DNA of 64,000 nucleotides from Halobellus captivus (GTDB lineage Archaea > Halobacteriota > Halobacteria > Halobacteriales > Haloferacaceae), in NCBI RefSeq assembly GCF_003697845.1, contig NZ_RDQE01000008.1:1-64000 (forward strand), given 5' to 3'. The notes below the pieces were generated by a model that was given only the letters and a program-made list of their open reading frames with translations, was not told where the DNA came from and searched no databases. The translations under genes were made by a program, and so were the position numbers. Every line of letters starts with the position of its first letter. The stretch's first letter is position 1. Positions 24,532-33,567 of this stretch are shown here, in pieces.

Positions 24532-25632
24532 ATGGACGCATCCGAGCTGTGCCGGGTGTTGCGCGACGCCGGCCTCTCGAAATACCAATCGCAGGCGTAC
24601 ACCGCGCTGCTCCGGCTCGGTACGGCGAGCGCGACCGAGCTCGCGGACGAGAGCGGCGTCCCCGCCGCGCGGATCTACGACGTCCTCCGGGACCTCGAGG
24701 AGAAGGGATACGTCGAGACGTACGACGGCGACACGCTACGGGCCCGCGCGTCGGAGCCGGACACCGTCCTCTCGGAGCTGAGACGTCGTTCGGAGGAACT
24801 CTCGGAGGCGGCCGACGAGATCGAGACGCGGTGGGAGGCCCCCTCCTTGGAGCACCACCGCGTCGACATCGTCACTCGGTTCGACACGGTGTTCGAACAC
24901 GCACGCGAGGTCATCGCCGAGGCCGAAACGGAGGTACAGGTCGCGGTGACCCCGGAGAATTTCGACGACCTTCGGGAGTCGTTGTCGACCGCTCACGACA
25001 ACGGAGCGATAGTGAAAGCGTCGATCCACACCGCGGACGGGAACGAGGCGGTCCCGACGGAGTACGAGGGGGTCGCGACCGAGGTCCGCCATCGAACGCT
25101 TCCGACGCCGTTCGTCGCCATCGTGGACCGGACCGTCACGTGTTTCGCGCCGCACCGACGGTCGGTGAACGAGTACGGCGTGCTCGTCCGCGACTTCTCT
25201 CTGACGTACGTCTTCCGTTGGTACTTCGACACCAGCCTCTGGGAGGTGTGGGACCTCGTCTACGACGGACGACCCGAGGATCCGCCCCTCGTGTACGCCA
25301 ACCTCCGTCGGTTCGTCCGCGACATCGAGCCGCTCTTCGCGGAGGGTGCCGACGTTCACGTCACCGTCGAGGGATCGAAGATCGATTCGGGCGATCCCGT
25401 CACCGTCTCCGGGACGGTCACCGACGTCGTGTACGCCGGCGAGCCGCGGGAGGACGGCGAGATCCCGATCGGACAGCTCGCCGGGCAGGTGACCGTCGAG
25501 GTGGCAGCCGACGATCGGCGATGGACCGTCGGCGGCTGGGGAGCGGTCGTCGAGGACATCGAGGCGAGACGCATCACCGTGACGGGATACGACGGTCCGG
25601 AGGAGGCGATACCGGGAGGCGTCGACGCGTGA
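24532..25632 (+). CDS. TrmB family transcription regulator
   Basis: 366 residues. N-terminal winged HTH (about 1-75): GLSKYQSQAYTALLRLGTAS, ATELADESGVPAARIYDVLRDL, then a coiled linker with SELRRRSEELSEAADEIE, and a C-terminal sugar-binding-like domain with RWYFDTSLWEVWDLVYDG and a beta-rich end. This is the TrmB layout, which in Halobacterium controls gluconeogenesis and other central metabolism according to sugar supply. Whether this is the trmB ortholog or a paralog cannot be told from sequence alone. Confidence 0.85.
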   Translation: MDASELCRVLRDAGLSKYQSQAYTALLRLGTASATELADESGVPAARIYDVLRDLEEKGYVETYDGDTLRARASEPDTVLSELRRRSEELSEAADEIETRWEAPSLEHHRVDIVTRFDTVFEHAREVIAEAETEVQVAVTPENFDDLRESLSTAHDNGAIVKASIHTADGNEAVPTEYEGVATEVRHRTLPTPFVAIVDRTVTCFAPHRRSVNEYGVLVRDFSLTYVFRWYFDTSLWEVWDLVYDGRPEDPPLVYANLRRFVRDIEPLFAEGADVHVTVEGSKIDSGDPVTVSGTVTDVVYAGEPREDGEIPIGQLAGQVTVEVAADDRRWTVGGWGAVVEDIEARRITVTGYDGPEEAIPGGVDA

Positions 25633-25782
25633 CCGTGACGGCACGTCCGGACGCCTCGATCCGTCGCTCGACCTCCCACGCCCGCGGCACTCGCGTCCCT
25701 CGGTCGGGATCGAAGAGGTATTTTAATATAGTCCGCGCAGAGACGAAACGTGTGAGCGAACTCGTCGTCGCTCGGGTGACCC

Positions 25783-26367
25783 ATGAGTGAACAACCGCCG
25801 CTCGTCCTCGTCGTCGAGGACGAACCCGACCTGGCAGACTTGTACGCCGCCTGGCTCGGCGACGAGTACCGGGTTCGGACGGCGTACGGCGGCCACGAGG
25901 CACTCGAAACCATCGACGAACTCGATGACGACGTCGACGCGATCCTGCTCGACCGGCGAATGCCCGGACTCTCCGGCGACGAGGTCCTCGCCGCGGTCCG
26001 GGAACGCGGGATCGACTGTCGCGTCGCGATGGTGACCGCCGTCGAGCCCGACTTCGACATCCTCGAGATGGGCTTCGACGACTACCTCGTCAAACCCGTC
26101 GCCAGCGACACCCTCCGGGACACCGTCGAGGGACTCCTCCGGCGTGGGGAGTACGACGCCGGCGTCCAGGACCTCTTCGCGTTGACCTCGAAGAAGGCGA
26201 TGCTCGAGGCCGAAAAGAGCGCCAGCGAACTCGCCGATAACGAGGAGTACCAGGAGCTGGCGGCTCGGATCGAGGAGATCCGCGAGGACGTCGACCGCTC
26301 GCTCGAGGCGATCACGGAGAAGGACGACTTCGAGGGCCTATTCAGGGAGTTCGACACCGAGGACTGA
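25783..26367 (+). CDS. HalX-type response regulator
   Basis: 194 residues. Receiver domain at about 7-120 with phospho-acceptor Asp57 (ILLDRRMPG) and Lys104 (DDYLVKPV). A C-terminal HalX coiled-coil domain (about 130-190) holds ALTSKKAMLEAEKSASEL and later EEIREDVDRSLEAI. No DNA-binding domain and no adjacent histidine kinase, so its partner is elsewhere. A TATA-like TTTTAATATA at 25722-25731 gives a leader of some 25-30 nt. Confidence 0.9.
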   Translation: MSEQPPLVLVVEDEPDLADLYAAWLGDEYRVRTAYGGHEALETIDELDDDVDAILLDRRMPGLSGDEVLAAVRERGIDCRVAMVTAVEPDFDILEMGFDDYLVKPVASDTLRDTVEGLLRRGEYDAGVQDLFALTSKKAMLEAEKSASELADNEEYQELAARIEEIREDVDRSLEAITEKDDFEGLFREFDTED

Positions 26368-26402
26368 GCCATCCGAACGCTTCACTACCGGTCTCCGGAC
26401 AC

Positions 26403-26413
26403 TATTTAAATAC
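26403..26413 (+). promoter_or_regulatory. TATA box of the Ski2-like helicase gene
   Basis: CTATTTAAATA is centred about 29 bp before the ATG at 26437, predicting a leaderless or nearly leaderless transcript. Confidence 0.6.
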
Positions 26414-26436
26414 GATCGCGGCGAACCCACGTTCGG

Positions 26437-28428
26437 ATGCGCGTCCGTTCCCTGCCGCTTCCCGAGCGGTTCGTCGATCACTTCGCAGGCCGGGGGATCC
26501 GTGAGTTGTACCCGCCACAGGTCGCCGCGGTCGAGGCCGGCGTCTGTGACGGCGCGAACGTCGTCGCGGCGGTCCCCACCGCGTCGGGGAAGACCTTCAT
26601 CGCCCAGTCGGCACTCCTGACCGCCGGCGGACCGGGACTGTACGTCTGTCCGCTCCGCGCGCTCGCCCGCGAGAAGTACGAGACGTTCGCGGCGTTGCCC
26701 GGCGTCGACGTGGCGATATCGACGGGCGACTTCGACGCGACGGGCGAGGACCTCGCGGGCCACGACGTGGTGGTCGCGACGAGCGAGAAGGTCGACTCCG
26801 CGATCCGCAACGGCGCGGAGTGGGTCGACGACCTGGCGTGCGTCGTCGTCGACGAGGTCCACCTGCTCGGCGCGGAGCGGCGCGGCCCGACCCTAGAGGT
26901 GACGCTCGCGACGCTTCGACGGCGAAATCCGGCGATCCAGGTCGTCGCGCTCTCGGCGACCGTCGCCAACCCCGAGGAGATCGCCGACTGGCTCGACGCG
27001 ACCCTCGTGGAGTCTGAGTGGCGGCCGGTCGACCTCCGCACTGGCGTCTGCGTCGACGGCGAGATACGGTTCGACGACGGTACCGAACGCCACGTCGAGG
27101 TCGGCGGCTCGGCCGCCGAATCCGTCGCTGATGGAGGCGATGGGGTCGTCGAGGACACGACCCCGGAGGACGGCCCCGACGCGACGGACCTCACGGCCGC
27201 GCTCGTCGCGGACGCGGTCGCGGAGGGCGGCCAGTGTCTGGCGTTCGTCCGCTCGCGGGCGGAGGCCGCGACGCTCGCCGAGCGGCTCGCCGAGGACGAC
27301 CTCGCGGAGCGGATGGGGATCGGTCCCGATGCGGCCGCCGTCGGCGACGACGTGGCCGACATCGACGGAACGGTGACGGGACGGGAGCTCGCGGCGTGTC
27401 TCCGGGCGGGCGTCGCGTTCCACCACGCGGGGCTCCGCGCGGATCACCGCGCCGCCGTCGAGGCGGCGTTTCGCGACCGCGAGATCGCGTGTATCTGTGC
27501 GACGCCGACGCTCGCGGCGGGCGTGAACGTTCCGGCGCGCCGCGTGGTCGTGCGCGACCAGAAGCGATACACCGGGTCGTCGATGGAGTGGCTGCCGACG
27601 CTCGAGGTCCACCAGATGTGTGGCCGGGCGGGTCGGCCGGGACTCGACCCGCACGGCGAGGCGGTCCTCGTCGGCGAGGCGTCGACCCGCGAGGAGCTGG
27701 TGGAGCGATACGTGGAGGGAGATCCCGAGGCCGTCGAGTCGAAGCTCGCCGACCCGGCGTCGCTCCGGACCCACGTGCTCTCGGCGATCGCGACCGGCTT
27801 CGCGGAGACGGAAGCGGAGATCCTCGACGTGTTCGACGGGACGTTCTACGCCCGTGAGACGGGCGCGGGCGGGCTGGCCGACGCGGTCGCCGTCGCGGTC
27901 GACGACCTCGTCGACGCGGGGATGGTCCGGCGGCGAGGGGACGCGGAGACCTACCGGATCGACGCCACGCCCGTCGGCGAGACGACCTCGAAACAGTACG
28001 TTCGTCCGGAGACCGGCGCACGGATCGTCAAGGGGCTCCGGACCGCGGCCGGGATGGAGCACGCCACGACGCTCACCGTCTTCGAGACCATCTGTGACAC
28101 GCCGGACATGCAGGACACGTACCTCGGGAACCGCGAGCGCGCGGAGATGTACCGGTTCGCCCGGGCGAACGCCGCGCGGTTGACGACCGGAATGAACGAG
28201 CCGGAGGACTTCGAGGGATGGCTTGAGTCGGTGAAGACCGCGCGGATCCTCGAGGAGTGGATCCGCGGTGCGACCGTCGAGGAACTGGTGGAAGCGTATC
28301 GGATCGGCCCCGGGGACCTCGATTCGCGAGTCGAGCGCGCGGAGTGGCTGTTGAGCGCGGCGGAGGCGCTCGCGGACACGGTCGGGATCTCCGTGGCAGC
28401 GGTGACGCGGGCGCGAAGCCGGGTCTGA
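26437..28428 (+). CDS. Ski2-family DNA helicase, Hel308-like
   Basis: 663 residues. Walker A AAVPTASGKT at about 44-53, CPLRALAREKYE (motif Ia), DEVHLL at 140-145, ALSATVAN (motif III), GVAFHHAGL, TPTLAAGVNVPA and QMCGRAGRPGLD (motif VI). A winged-helix and ratchet domain follow (from about 440). This is the Hel308/Ski2 layout used for fork repair and unwinding, but it is shorter than typical haloarchaeal Hel308 (700-800 residues) by lack of extended insertions. It may be the second Hel308-like paralog. Confidence 0.85.
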   Translation: MRVRSLPLPERFVDHFAGRGIRELYPPQVAAVEAGVCDGANVVAAVPTASGKTFIAQSALLTAGGPGLYVCPLRALAREKYETFAALPGVDVAISTGDFDATGEDLAGHDVVVATSEKVDSAIRNGAEWVDDLACVVVDEVHLLGAERRGPTLEVTLATLRRRNPAIQVVALSATVANPEEIADWLDATLVESEWRPVDLRTGVCVDGEIRFDDGTERHVEVGGSAAESVADGGDGVVEDTTPEDGPDATDLTAALVADAVAEGGQCLAFVRSRAEAATLAERLAEDDLAERMGIGPDAAAVGDDVADIDGTVTGRELAACLRAGVAFHHAGLRADHRAAVEAAFRDREIACICATPTLAAGVNVPARRVVVRDQKRYTGSSMEWLPTLEVHQMCGRAGRPGLDPHGEAVLVGEASTREELVERYVEGDPEAVESKLADPASLRTHVLSAIATGFAETEAEILDVFDGTFYARETGAGGLADAVAVAVDDLVDAGMVRRRGDAETYRIDATPVGETTSKQYVRPETGARIVKGLRTAAGMEHATTLTVFETICDTPDMQDTYLGNRERAEMYRFARANAARLTTGMNEPEDFEGWLESVKTARILEEWIRGATVEELVEAYRIGPGDLDSRVERAEWLLSAAEALADTVGISVAAVTRARSRV

Positions 28429-28456
28429 ACGGGAGAACGGTGAACGACCGAACGGG

Positions 28457-29524
28457 TCAGTCGGCGGGCTCGACGGCTCGGTGGTACGGGGTGTTCGCGA
28501 TCGTCTCTCTGAGGTCCGCGAGCGAGTCGCGGCCGGCCTCGCCGGCGACGGCCATCACCGCGAACACCTCCTGTCTGGACACCTTCACGCCGGTCTCGGT
28601 CAGCGCGTCCTCCGGACGGGATCGGAGCTCCCGGAGCGTTCCGACCGCGAGCAGGTACGGGACGGTCCACGCCTCCATCGTGTTACCGTGTGAAAGCGGC
28701 ATGGTCTCGAGGTACGCCTGCGCGTCGTCGAGGAACGACCGGGCGTATTCGGCGGTGCGGTCGACGACGCGGGCGGACGACTCGCGGTTCTCGGGGTCGA
28801 TCACCGCCTCCTGGTCGACGCCCTCGTCCTCGAGCCACTGCGCGGGGAGGTAGACGTTGTTCTCCTCGGTGAAGTCGTCGTAGACGTCCTTCGAGACGTT
28901 CACGAGCTGTAAGAGGAGCCCGAACTCCTCGGCGGTCTCCCGGAGCCGTCGTGCGCGCGCCTCGCCGACCTCGCCGCGCGTGAGGAGGTTCGTGATGAGG
29001 TTTCCGACCGTGCCGGCGGCGTAGTAGCAGTACTGTTCGAGCTCGTCGCGGTCGTCGATCCGGAGCCCTCCCTCCTCGGCGTGGCGGTCGACGAACATCG
29101 CCATCCCGTCGACCATCTCCAGGACGGGCGGGACGATCGCCGCGCGCGCCTCGGGTTCCAAGTCCTCGAAGGTCGCCACGATCGTCGGCGACTCGGCGAC
29201 GACCTCCCAGTCCTCGTTTCGATCCTCGGGGGCCGGGAGCCACTCGTCGACCGCCAACCGGAAGTCCCCGATCTCCGTCTCCTCGTCCGGGTCGATCGCC
29301 TCCCGGTAGGTCTCGAGGACCGCGGTCTGTCTCTCCGGCGGGATGTGGCCCGCGTCCTCGACGGTGTCGGCGACCCGACAGAGGAGGTAGCCGAGACAGA
29401 TCTGTGAGGCCATCGGCTCCTCCAACACGTCCACGGTCAACGCGAAGGTACGGGACACGCCTTGAACCGCCTCGTGACACCACTCGAGGTCGGGATCCGC
29501 CGTGTCGTGTTCTCGTCCGCTCAT
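28457..29524 (-). CDS. squalene/phytoene synthase family protein (squalene synthase)
   Basis: 355 residues. Condenses two farnesyl diphosphates to squalene (or two geranylgeranyl units to phytoene). The first Asp-rich motif is DTVED at 53-57, like the DTxED of squalene synthases rather than the DDxxD of phytoene synthases; next QYCYYAAGTVGNLITNLL and LLQLVNVSKDVYDDF follow. Squalenes are abundant haloarchaeal membrane lipids. It is convergent with the helicase gene. Assignment to squalene over phytoene rests on these motifs. Confidence 0.85.
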   Translation of the reverse strand: MSGREHDTADPDLEWCHEAVQGVSRTFALTVDVLEEPMASQICLGYLLCRVADTVEDAGHIPPERQTAVLETYREAIDPDEETEIGDFRLAVDEWLPAPEDRNEDWEVVAESPTIVATFEDLEPEARAAIVPPVLEMVDGMAMFVDRHAEEGGLRIDDRDELEQYCYYAAGTVGNLITNLLTRGEVGEARARRLRETAEEFGLLLQLVNVSKDVYDDFTEENNVYLPAQWLEDEGVDQEAVIDPENRESSARVVDRTAEYARSFLDDAQAYLETMPLSHGNTMEAWTVPYLLAVGTLRELRSRPEDALTETGVKVSRQEVFAVMAVAGEAGRDSLADLRETIANTPYHRAVEPAD

Positions 29525-29655
29525 TCAGTTACCCGATCTTACGGCACGACCCATAAAAAAGCCTCGCGGGACACGTCTCGAGAAGCGGACGGAGCGGAGT
29601 CGCGGTCGACGGCCGAGGCGGAGAACGCCTTCAGCCGCCGAAGTCGGCGTTCCTC

Positions 29656-31572
29656 TCAGTACTTCGAGTTGTCGGTCACGTCGTCCCGGGGGGGATCGTT
29701 CGGGTCGCCGCCGCTCTTCTCCGGATCTCCGTTGTTGTCGTCCCTGTCGCCACCGGCGTCCGGGTCGTCGCTGGCGTCCCTCTCCGTCTCGGGTCGGTGG
29801 GCCACGTCCGCGTCCGAGGGGAACCGGTCGACGGCGTACTCGCCGGTGTCGACGCGCTCGGCGGGTTCGGAGTAATCGCGCTCCGACGTCGAGAAGTCGG
29901 GGCGGACGACGCCGTCGTCGGGGACATCGAGGTCCTCGTCGAGGTCCTGATGGTCGTCGGGTTCGGGATCCCCGTCGGGTTCGGGATCCTCGTCAGGTTC
30001 GAGATTCCCGGAGGCGTCGGGTCCATCGGCGACGCGATCCGAGCCGTCGGGAGCGGCGTCGCCGTCGGGCTTCGCGTCCGTCTCGCCTCCCGCGGCGGGT
30101 TTCCCCTCGACCCACTCGAAGGACGCCGCCGGCTCTCGACGGTCGCGAAGCGCCCGCTGGAGCCGCTCGCCGAGTTCCGCCCGGAGATCGGCAGCCTCGT
30201 CGATGTCGAAGTCGACCGCCGCGGCGTCGCTTCCGACGAGCGAACTGGTCCCGGCGGTGTCGGCGACCACGGTCGCCACGCCCCACCGTCGCTGGAAGAC
30301 GGACCGGCTGTCGATCACGTTCTGGATCCGGTAGTACGGAACCACCCGCACGCTGCGGCTCCAGAACCCGTTTCGAGTCACGAGGTGGTTCTCGCCGAGC
30401 CAGTAGCCGCGGTGTTTCCACTTCAGGTGTGCCGCCGCCGGGACCGCGAGAAGCAGCGCAGCCGGCGCGTACCACGGAACGTCGGCCGCGACGTACCAGT
30501 CGACCGCGAAGGCGACGCCGACCAGGAGGGCGACGACGAGGGCGTACCGGACCGCGTACCGCCAGCGGATCCGTCGCGGCGGCCGCCGGAACGACGGCGT
30601 GCCGAACGACTCGATCTCGTGTGCGAGCTCGTACACGCGACCGGCCTTCGCGATGGGGATAGCCGCCTCGCTTCCGTACTCGCCGCCCTGTCCGGGCGCG
30701 TAGCCGGCGGTCTCGATCGAGAGGGTCGCGTACCCGAGCGCGCGCTTCGCGGGGTTGTCCGAGACGGTCAACGTCTGGACCTTCTCGGTCGGGATCGAGC
30801 CGCTGTACCGGCGGAACAGCCCGCGTTCGTACCGGAGCTCGTCGCCGGCACGGGAGAGCCGGAAGCCGTAGTAGTTCGAAAAGGACACCGCCGCGCCGAT
30901 CGCCCAGGAGACGAGGAACAGCGCCCCGGCGGCGACGACCGCCGCCGCGCTGAGCGCCAGCGCCGAGGTCTCCGGGAGGTATCCGGACAACACGGGAACG
31001 GACCCCGATCCCGCGAACGCGAGGAGCCCGATGAGCCGGCCGTCGAACGATAACGCCCCGACCAGGGCGAGTTCGCGCGGCGAGATGGCGAACAGGTCCT
31101 CCTCGACGGGTCCCGTCGGGTCGCCGGCCGAGTCGCTTTCGTCCGAGTCCGCGGACTTCCGCCGCTGGACCTCGCGCTGGAGTCGCGTGGCCTCCTCGGG
31201 AGTCACGAACCGGATCGACCCCTCGGTGCTCGATCCGCCCGCGGTCTCCAGGTCGACGGCGGCGACGCCGATCGCTCGCTGGATCACGCTTCGGCTCACG
31301 TCGACGTTCTGTATCCGGCGGTAGGGGATCTCCCGCTCGCGTCGCGAGATCACGCCCGACCGGATGTCGAGGGTGTCCTCGGTGAGTTCGTACTCGAACC
31401 GTCGGTAGTACGCGATCTCGTACCCGCCGGCGACGAGGAGGACCGCGCCCACGGCGCCGGCGGCCGCCGGGAACCCCCATCCGCTATCGTTCACGACGAA
31501 GAAGAGGACGACGACGACCCCGGCCACCTTCTGGAGCGCGCGGTACGGGACCGACTGGGGCGCGAGTTTCAC
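29656..31572 (-). CDS. large PH-domain (bPH2/YdbT-like) membrane protein with acidic tail
   Basis: 638 residues from GTG 31572, which overlaps the stop of the upstream gene by GTGA. Several helix pairs are each followed by a beta-rich PH-like unit with the recurring pattern IPYRRIQNVDVSRSVIQRAIGVA, IPTEKVQTLTVSDNPAKRALGYA and VPYYRIQNVIDSRSVFQRRWGVA, so three bPH2-type repeats. The last about 130 residues are disordered and acidic, with EPDxDPEPD-like repeats (29950-30000). Such proteins occur widely with a small partner (next gene); their function in bacteria and archaea is not established. Confidence 0.8.
   Translation of the reverse strand: MKLAPQSVPYRALQKVAGVVVVLFFVVNDSGWGFPAAAGAVGAVLLVAGGYEIAYYRRFEYELTEDTLDIRSGVISRREREIPYRRIQNVDVSRSVIQRAIGVAAVDLETAGGSSTEGSIRFVTPEEATRLQREVQRRKSADSDESDSAGDPTGPVEEDLFAISPRELALVGALSFDGRLIGLLAFAGSGSVPVLSGYLPETSALALSAAAVVAAGALFLVSWAIGAAVSFSNYYGFRLSRAGDELRYERGLFRRYSGSIPTEKVQTLTVSDNPAKRALGYATLSIETAGYAPGQGGEYGSEAAIPIAKAGRVYELAHEIESFGTPSFRRPPRRIRWRYAVRYALVVALLVGVAFAVDWYVAADVPWYAPAALLLAVPAAAHLKWKHRGYWLGENHLVTRNGFWSRSVRVVPYYRIQNVIDSRSVFQRRWGVATVVADTAGTSSLVGSDAAAVDFDIDEAADLRAELGERLQRALRDRREPAASFEWVEGKPAAGGETDAKPDGDAAPDGSDRVADGPDASGNLEPDEDPEPDGDPEPDDHQDLDEDLDVPDDGVVRPDFSTSERDYSEPAERVDTGEYAVDRFPSDADVAHRPETERDASDDPDAGGDRDDNNGDPEKSGGDPNDPPRDDVTDNSKY
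29940..30005 (-). repeat. tandem 18-bp coding repeat in the acidic tail of the PH-domain gene
   Basis: Plus-strand copies of GGGTTCGGGATCCCCGTC, with one to three mismatches each, repeat two to three times and encode PDxDPEPD-type residues. Length changes would stay in frame. Confidence 0.6.
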
Positions 31573-32033
31573 ACCGCGTCCTCCCCGTCGGCGCGGATCG
31601 CCAGTCGCTTCAACTCCTCGCGGAGGTCGCTCGCCCCGTCGGGCGTCAGCCCGGGGATGCGGACGTCGGCCCCACGGGAACCGGCGGTGTACACCACACA
31701 CGAGGCCAGCCCGACGCCCCGCTCGACGGGGCCGCGTCGGGAGTCCACGTGCTGGATGCGGACGAGCGGGACCGTCGTCCTGACCTGCGTGATCACGCCG
31801 CGGTCGAGGTAGAGCGCGTCCTCGCGGATCTCGTAGCTCCACCGTCGGTAGCGGAGGACCGCGTGGACGACGCCGAGAGCGACGAGGACTCCCCCTGCGG
31901 CGACCGGAGCCCACTCCGGGAGGTAGCCGAAGTAGTACCCGCCGGCGACGGGGGCGGTGAGTATCGCGGCGGCGAGGACGGCGCGAAGGATCCAGACGAT
32001 CCGTACGCGCGGATGGAGTCGCTGGGTCGTCAT
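31569..32033 (-). CDS. small PH-domain (YdbS-like) membrane protein
   Basis: 154 residues from ATG 32033 (an ATG at 32072 would add 13). Two N-terminal helices (about 12-32 and 36-55) followed by one bPH2-like unit with VPLVRIQHVDSRRGPVERGVGLASCVV. Its stop codon overlaps the start of the large PH-domain gene, so the pair is coexpressed and probably forms one membrane assembly. Confidence 0.8.
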   Translation of the reverse strand: MTTQRLHPRVRIVWILRAVLAAAILTAPVAGGYYFGYLPEWAPVAAGGVLVALGVVHAVLRYRRWSYEIREDALYLDRGVITQVRTTVPLVRIQHVDSRRGPVERGVGLASCVVYTAGSRGADVRIPGLTPDGASDLREELKRLAIRADGEDAV

Positions 32034-32170
32034 CGGCCGTCCTCCGTCGCGTGTCGAGGGCTCATGGCCCACCGTTGTCGACGGCCACTTATAAGATCCG
32101 GCGGAACGGGCGACCCGCCGTGTCGCCCCGGCCGTGTTCGTTCGGCCCCTCGTCTCGATCCCGTCCCATG

Positions 32171-32202
32171 CGTGTTATTTACACGCCCTCGCAATATTTG
32201 CG
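32171..32202. promoter_or_regulatory. two adjacent palindromes at the gdh promoter
   Basis: CGTGT-TATTT-ACACG (32171-32185) and CGCAA-TAT-TTGCG (32190-32202). The second overlaps the likely TATA element, whose centre is about 27 bp before the ATG at 32221. They look like operators for two different or one dimeric regulator. Confidence 0.5.
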
Positions 32203-32220
32203 AAAGGAATATAATCGATC

Positions 32221-33528
32221 ATGGAGGACTCCTCGATGATGGCCGACGATCCGTTCGAGAACATGCTTGCACAGATGGACCGCGCCGAGGAGTACGCGGA
32301 CGTCGACCACGGCGTCTTCGAGCGGCTCAAACACCCCGAGCGGACGCTGAAGGTCACGCTCCCCGTTGAGTTGGAGTCGGGCGAGGTGGAGGTGTTCGAG
32401 GGGTTCCGGTGTCAGTTCGACGGCGCGCGCGGGCCGTTCAAGGGCGGCGTCCGGTATCACCCGACGGTCTCCCAGCGCGAGGTCGAGGCGCTCGCGGGAT
32501 GGATGACCTGGAAGGCCGCACTCGTCGACCTCCCGTACGGCGGCGCGAAGGGCGGCGTCATCTGCGAGCCGAAGGACCTCACGGAGCGTGACCTCGAACG
32601 GCTCACCCGGCGCTACACGGAGGGCATCCGCCGCATGATCGGCCCCGACATCGACGTGCCCGCGCCGGACATGAACACGAACCCGCAGACGATGGCGTGG
32701 ATGATGGACACCTACTCGATGTACGAGGGGTACACGGTCCCCAAGGTCGTCACCGGGAAGCCGCTGGAGATCGGCGGGACGCCGGGGCGCGTCGAGGCGA
32801 CGGGCCGCGGCGTCTCGATCATCACCGAGAAGCTCTTCGAGTACCTCGAGCGGGACCTGACCGACGCGAGCATCGCCATCCAGGGCTTCGGGAACGTCGG
32901 CTCGAACGCGGCCCGCCTGCTGGACGACGCGGGCGCGCGGATCGTCGCGACCTCCGACGTGACCGGCGCCGCCTACGACCCCGACGGGCTCGACGTGGGC
33001 GCGCTGGGCGCACACGTGGAGGCCGGCGGCATGATCGAGGAGTACACCGCCGGCGACGTCCGCGGAACGGGGGCCGGTTCCGCCGGGGACGACGCCGACC
33101 TCGTCTCGAACGCGGAGCTGCTGGCGCTCGACGTCGACGTGCTCATTCCCGCGGCCATCGAGGGCGTGATCACCGCCGACAACGTCGACGACCTCTGCGC
33201 GAGCGCGATCGTCGAGGCCGCCAACGGCCCGACGACCGTTGCGGCCGACGAGACGCTCACCCAGCGTGACGTTCCCGTGGTACCGGACATCCTCGCGAAC
33301 GCCGGCGGGATCATCGTCTCGTATCTCGAGTGGGTCCAGAACTCCCAGGAGTTCTCCTGGCCGCTCGAGACCGTAAACGTCGAGCTCGAGCGCCGCATCG
33401 GCTCCGCGTTCGACGAGACCATCGAGCGCTACGACGAGGGGGAAGTCCCCGACCTCCGGACCGCCGCGTACACCCTCGCGCTCGAGCGCACCGCCAGCGC
33501 CCACGAGTACCGCGGACTGTTCCCGTAG
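32221..33528 (+). CDS. glutamate dehydrogenase (Glu/Leu/Phe/Val family)
   Basis: 435 residues. Interconverts glutamate and 2-oxoglutarate with ammonia. The substrate domain has GPFKGGVRYHP, LPYGGAKGGV and MTWKAALVDLPY; the Rossmann domain has IQGFGNVGSNAA, and LIPAAIEGVI/VEAANGPTT and SWVQNSQEF-like ends are present. Complete. Haloarchaea have several GDH isozymes (gdhA, gdhB); I cannot tell which. An ATG further in (MADD, 32239) is also possible. Confidence 0.95.
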   Translation: MEDSSMMADDPFENMLAQMDRAEEYADVDHGVFERLKHPERTLKVTLPVELESGEVEVFEGFRCQFDGARGPFKGGVRYHPTVSQREVEALAGWMTWKAALVDLPYGGAKGGVICEPKDLTERDLERLTRRYTEGIRRMIGPDIDVPAPDMNTNPQTMAWMMDTYSMYEGYTVPKVVTGKPLEIGGTPGRVEATGRGVSIITEKLFEYLERDLTDASIAIQGFGNVGSNAARLLDDAGARIVATSDVTGAAYDPDGLDVGALGAHVEAGGMIEEYTAGDVRGTGAGSAGDDADLVSNAELLALDVDVLIPAAIEGVITADNVDDLCASAIVEAANGPTTVAADETLTQRDVPVVPDILANAGGIIVSYLEWVQNSQEFSWPLETVNVELERRIGSAFDETIERYDEGEVPDLRTAAYTLALERTASAHEYRGLFP

Positions 33529-33567
33529 CGGTCGGCCCTACTCTCCGGCCCGAACCGCGTCCCGTTC

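Noticed and set aside
30000-31480. Long Arg/Gly-rich ORFs on both strands over the PH-domain gene
   Set aside because: Composition is the mirror of a high-GC gene; the real gene has repeated PH motifs.
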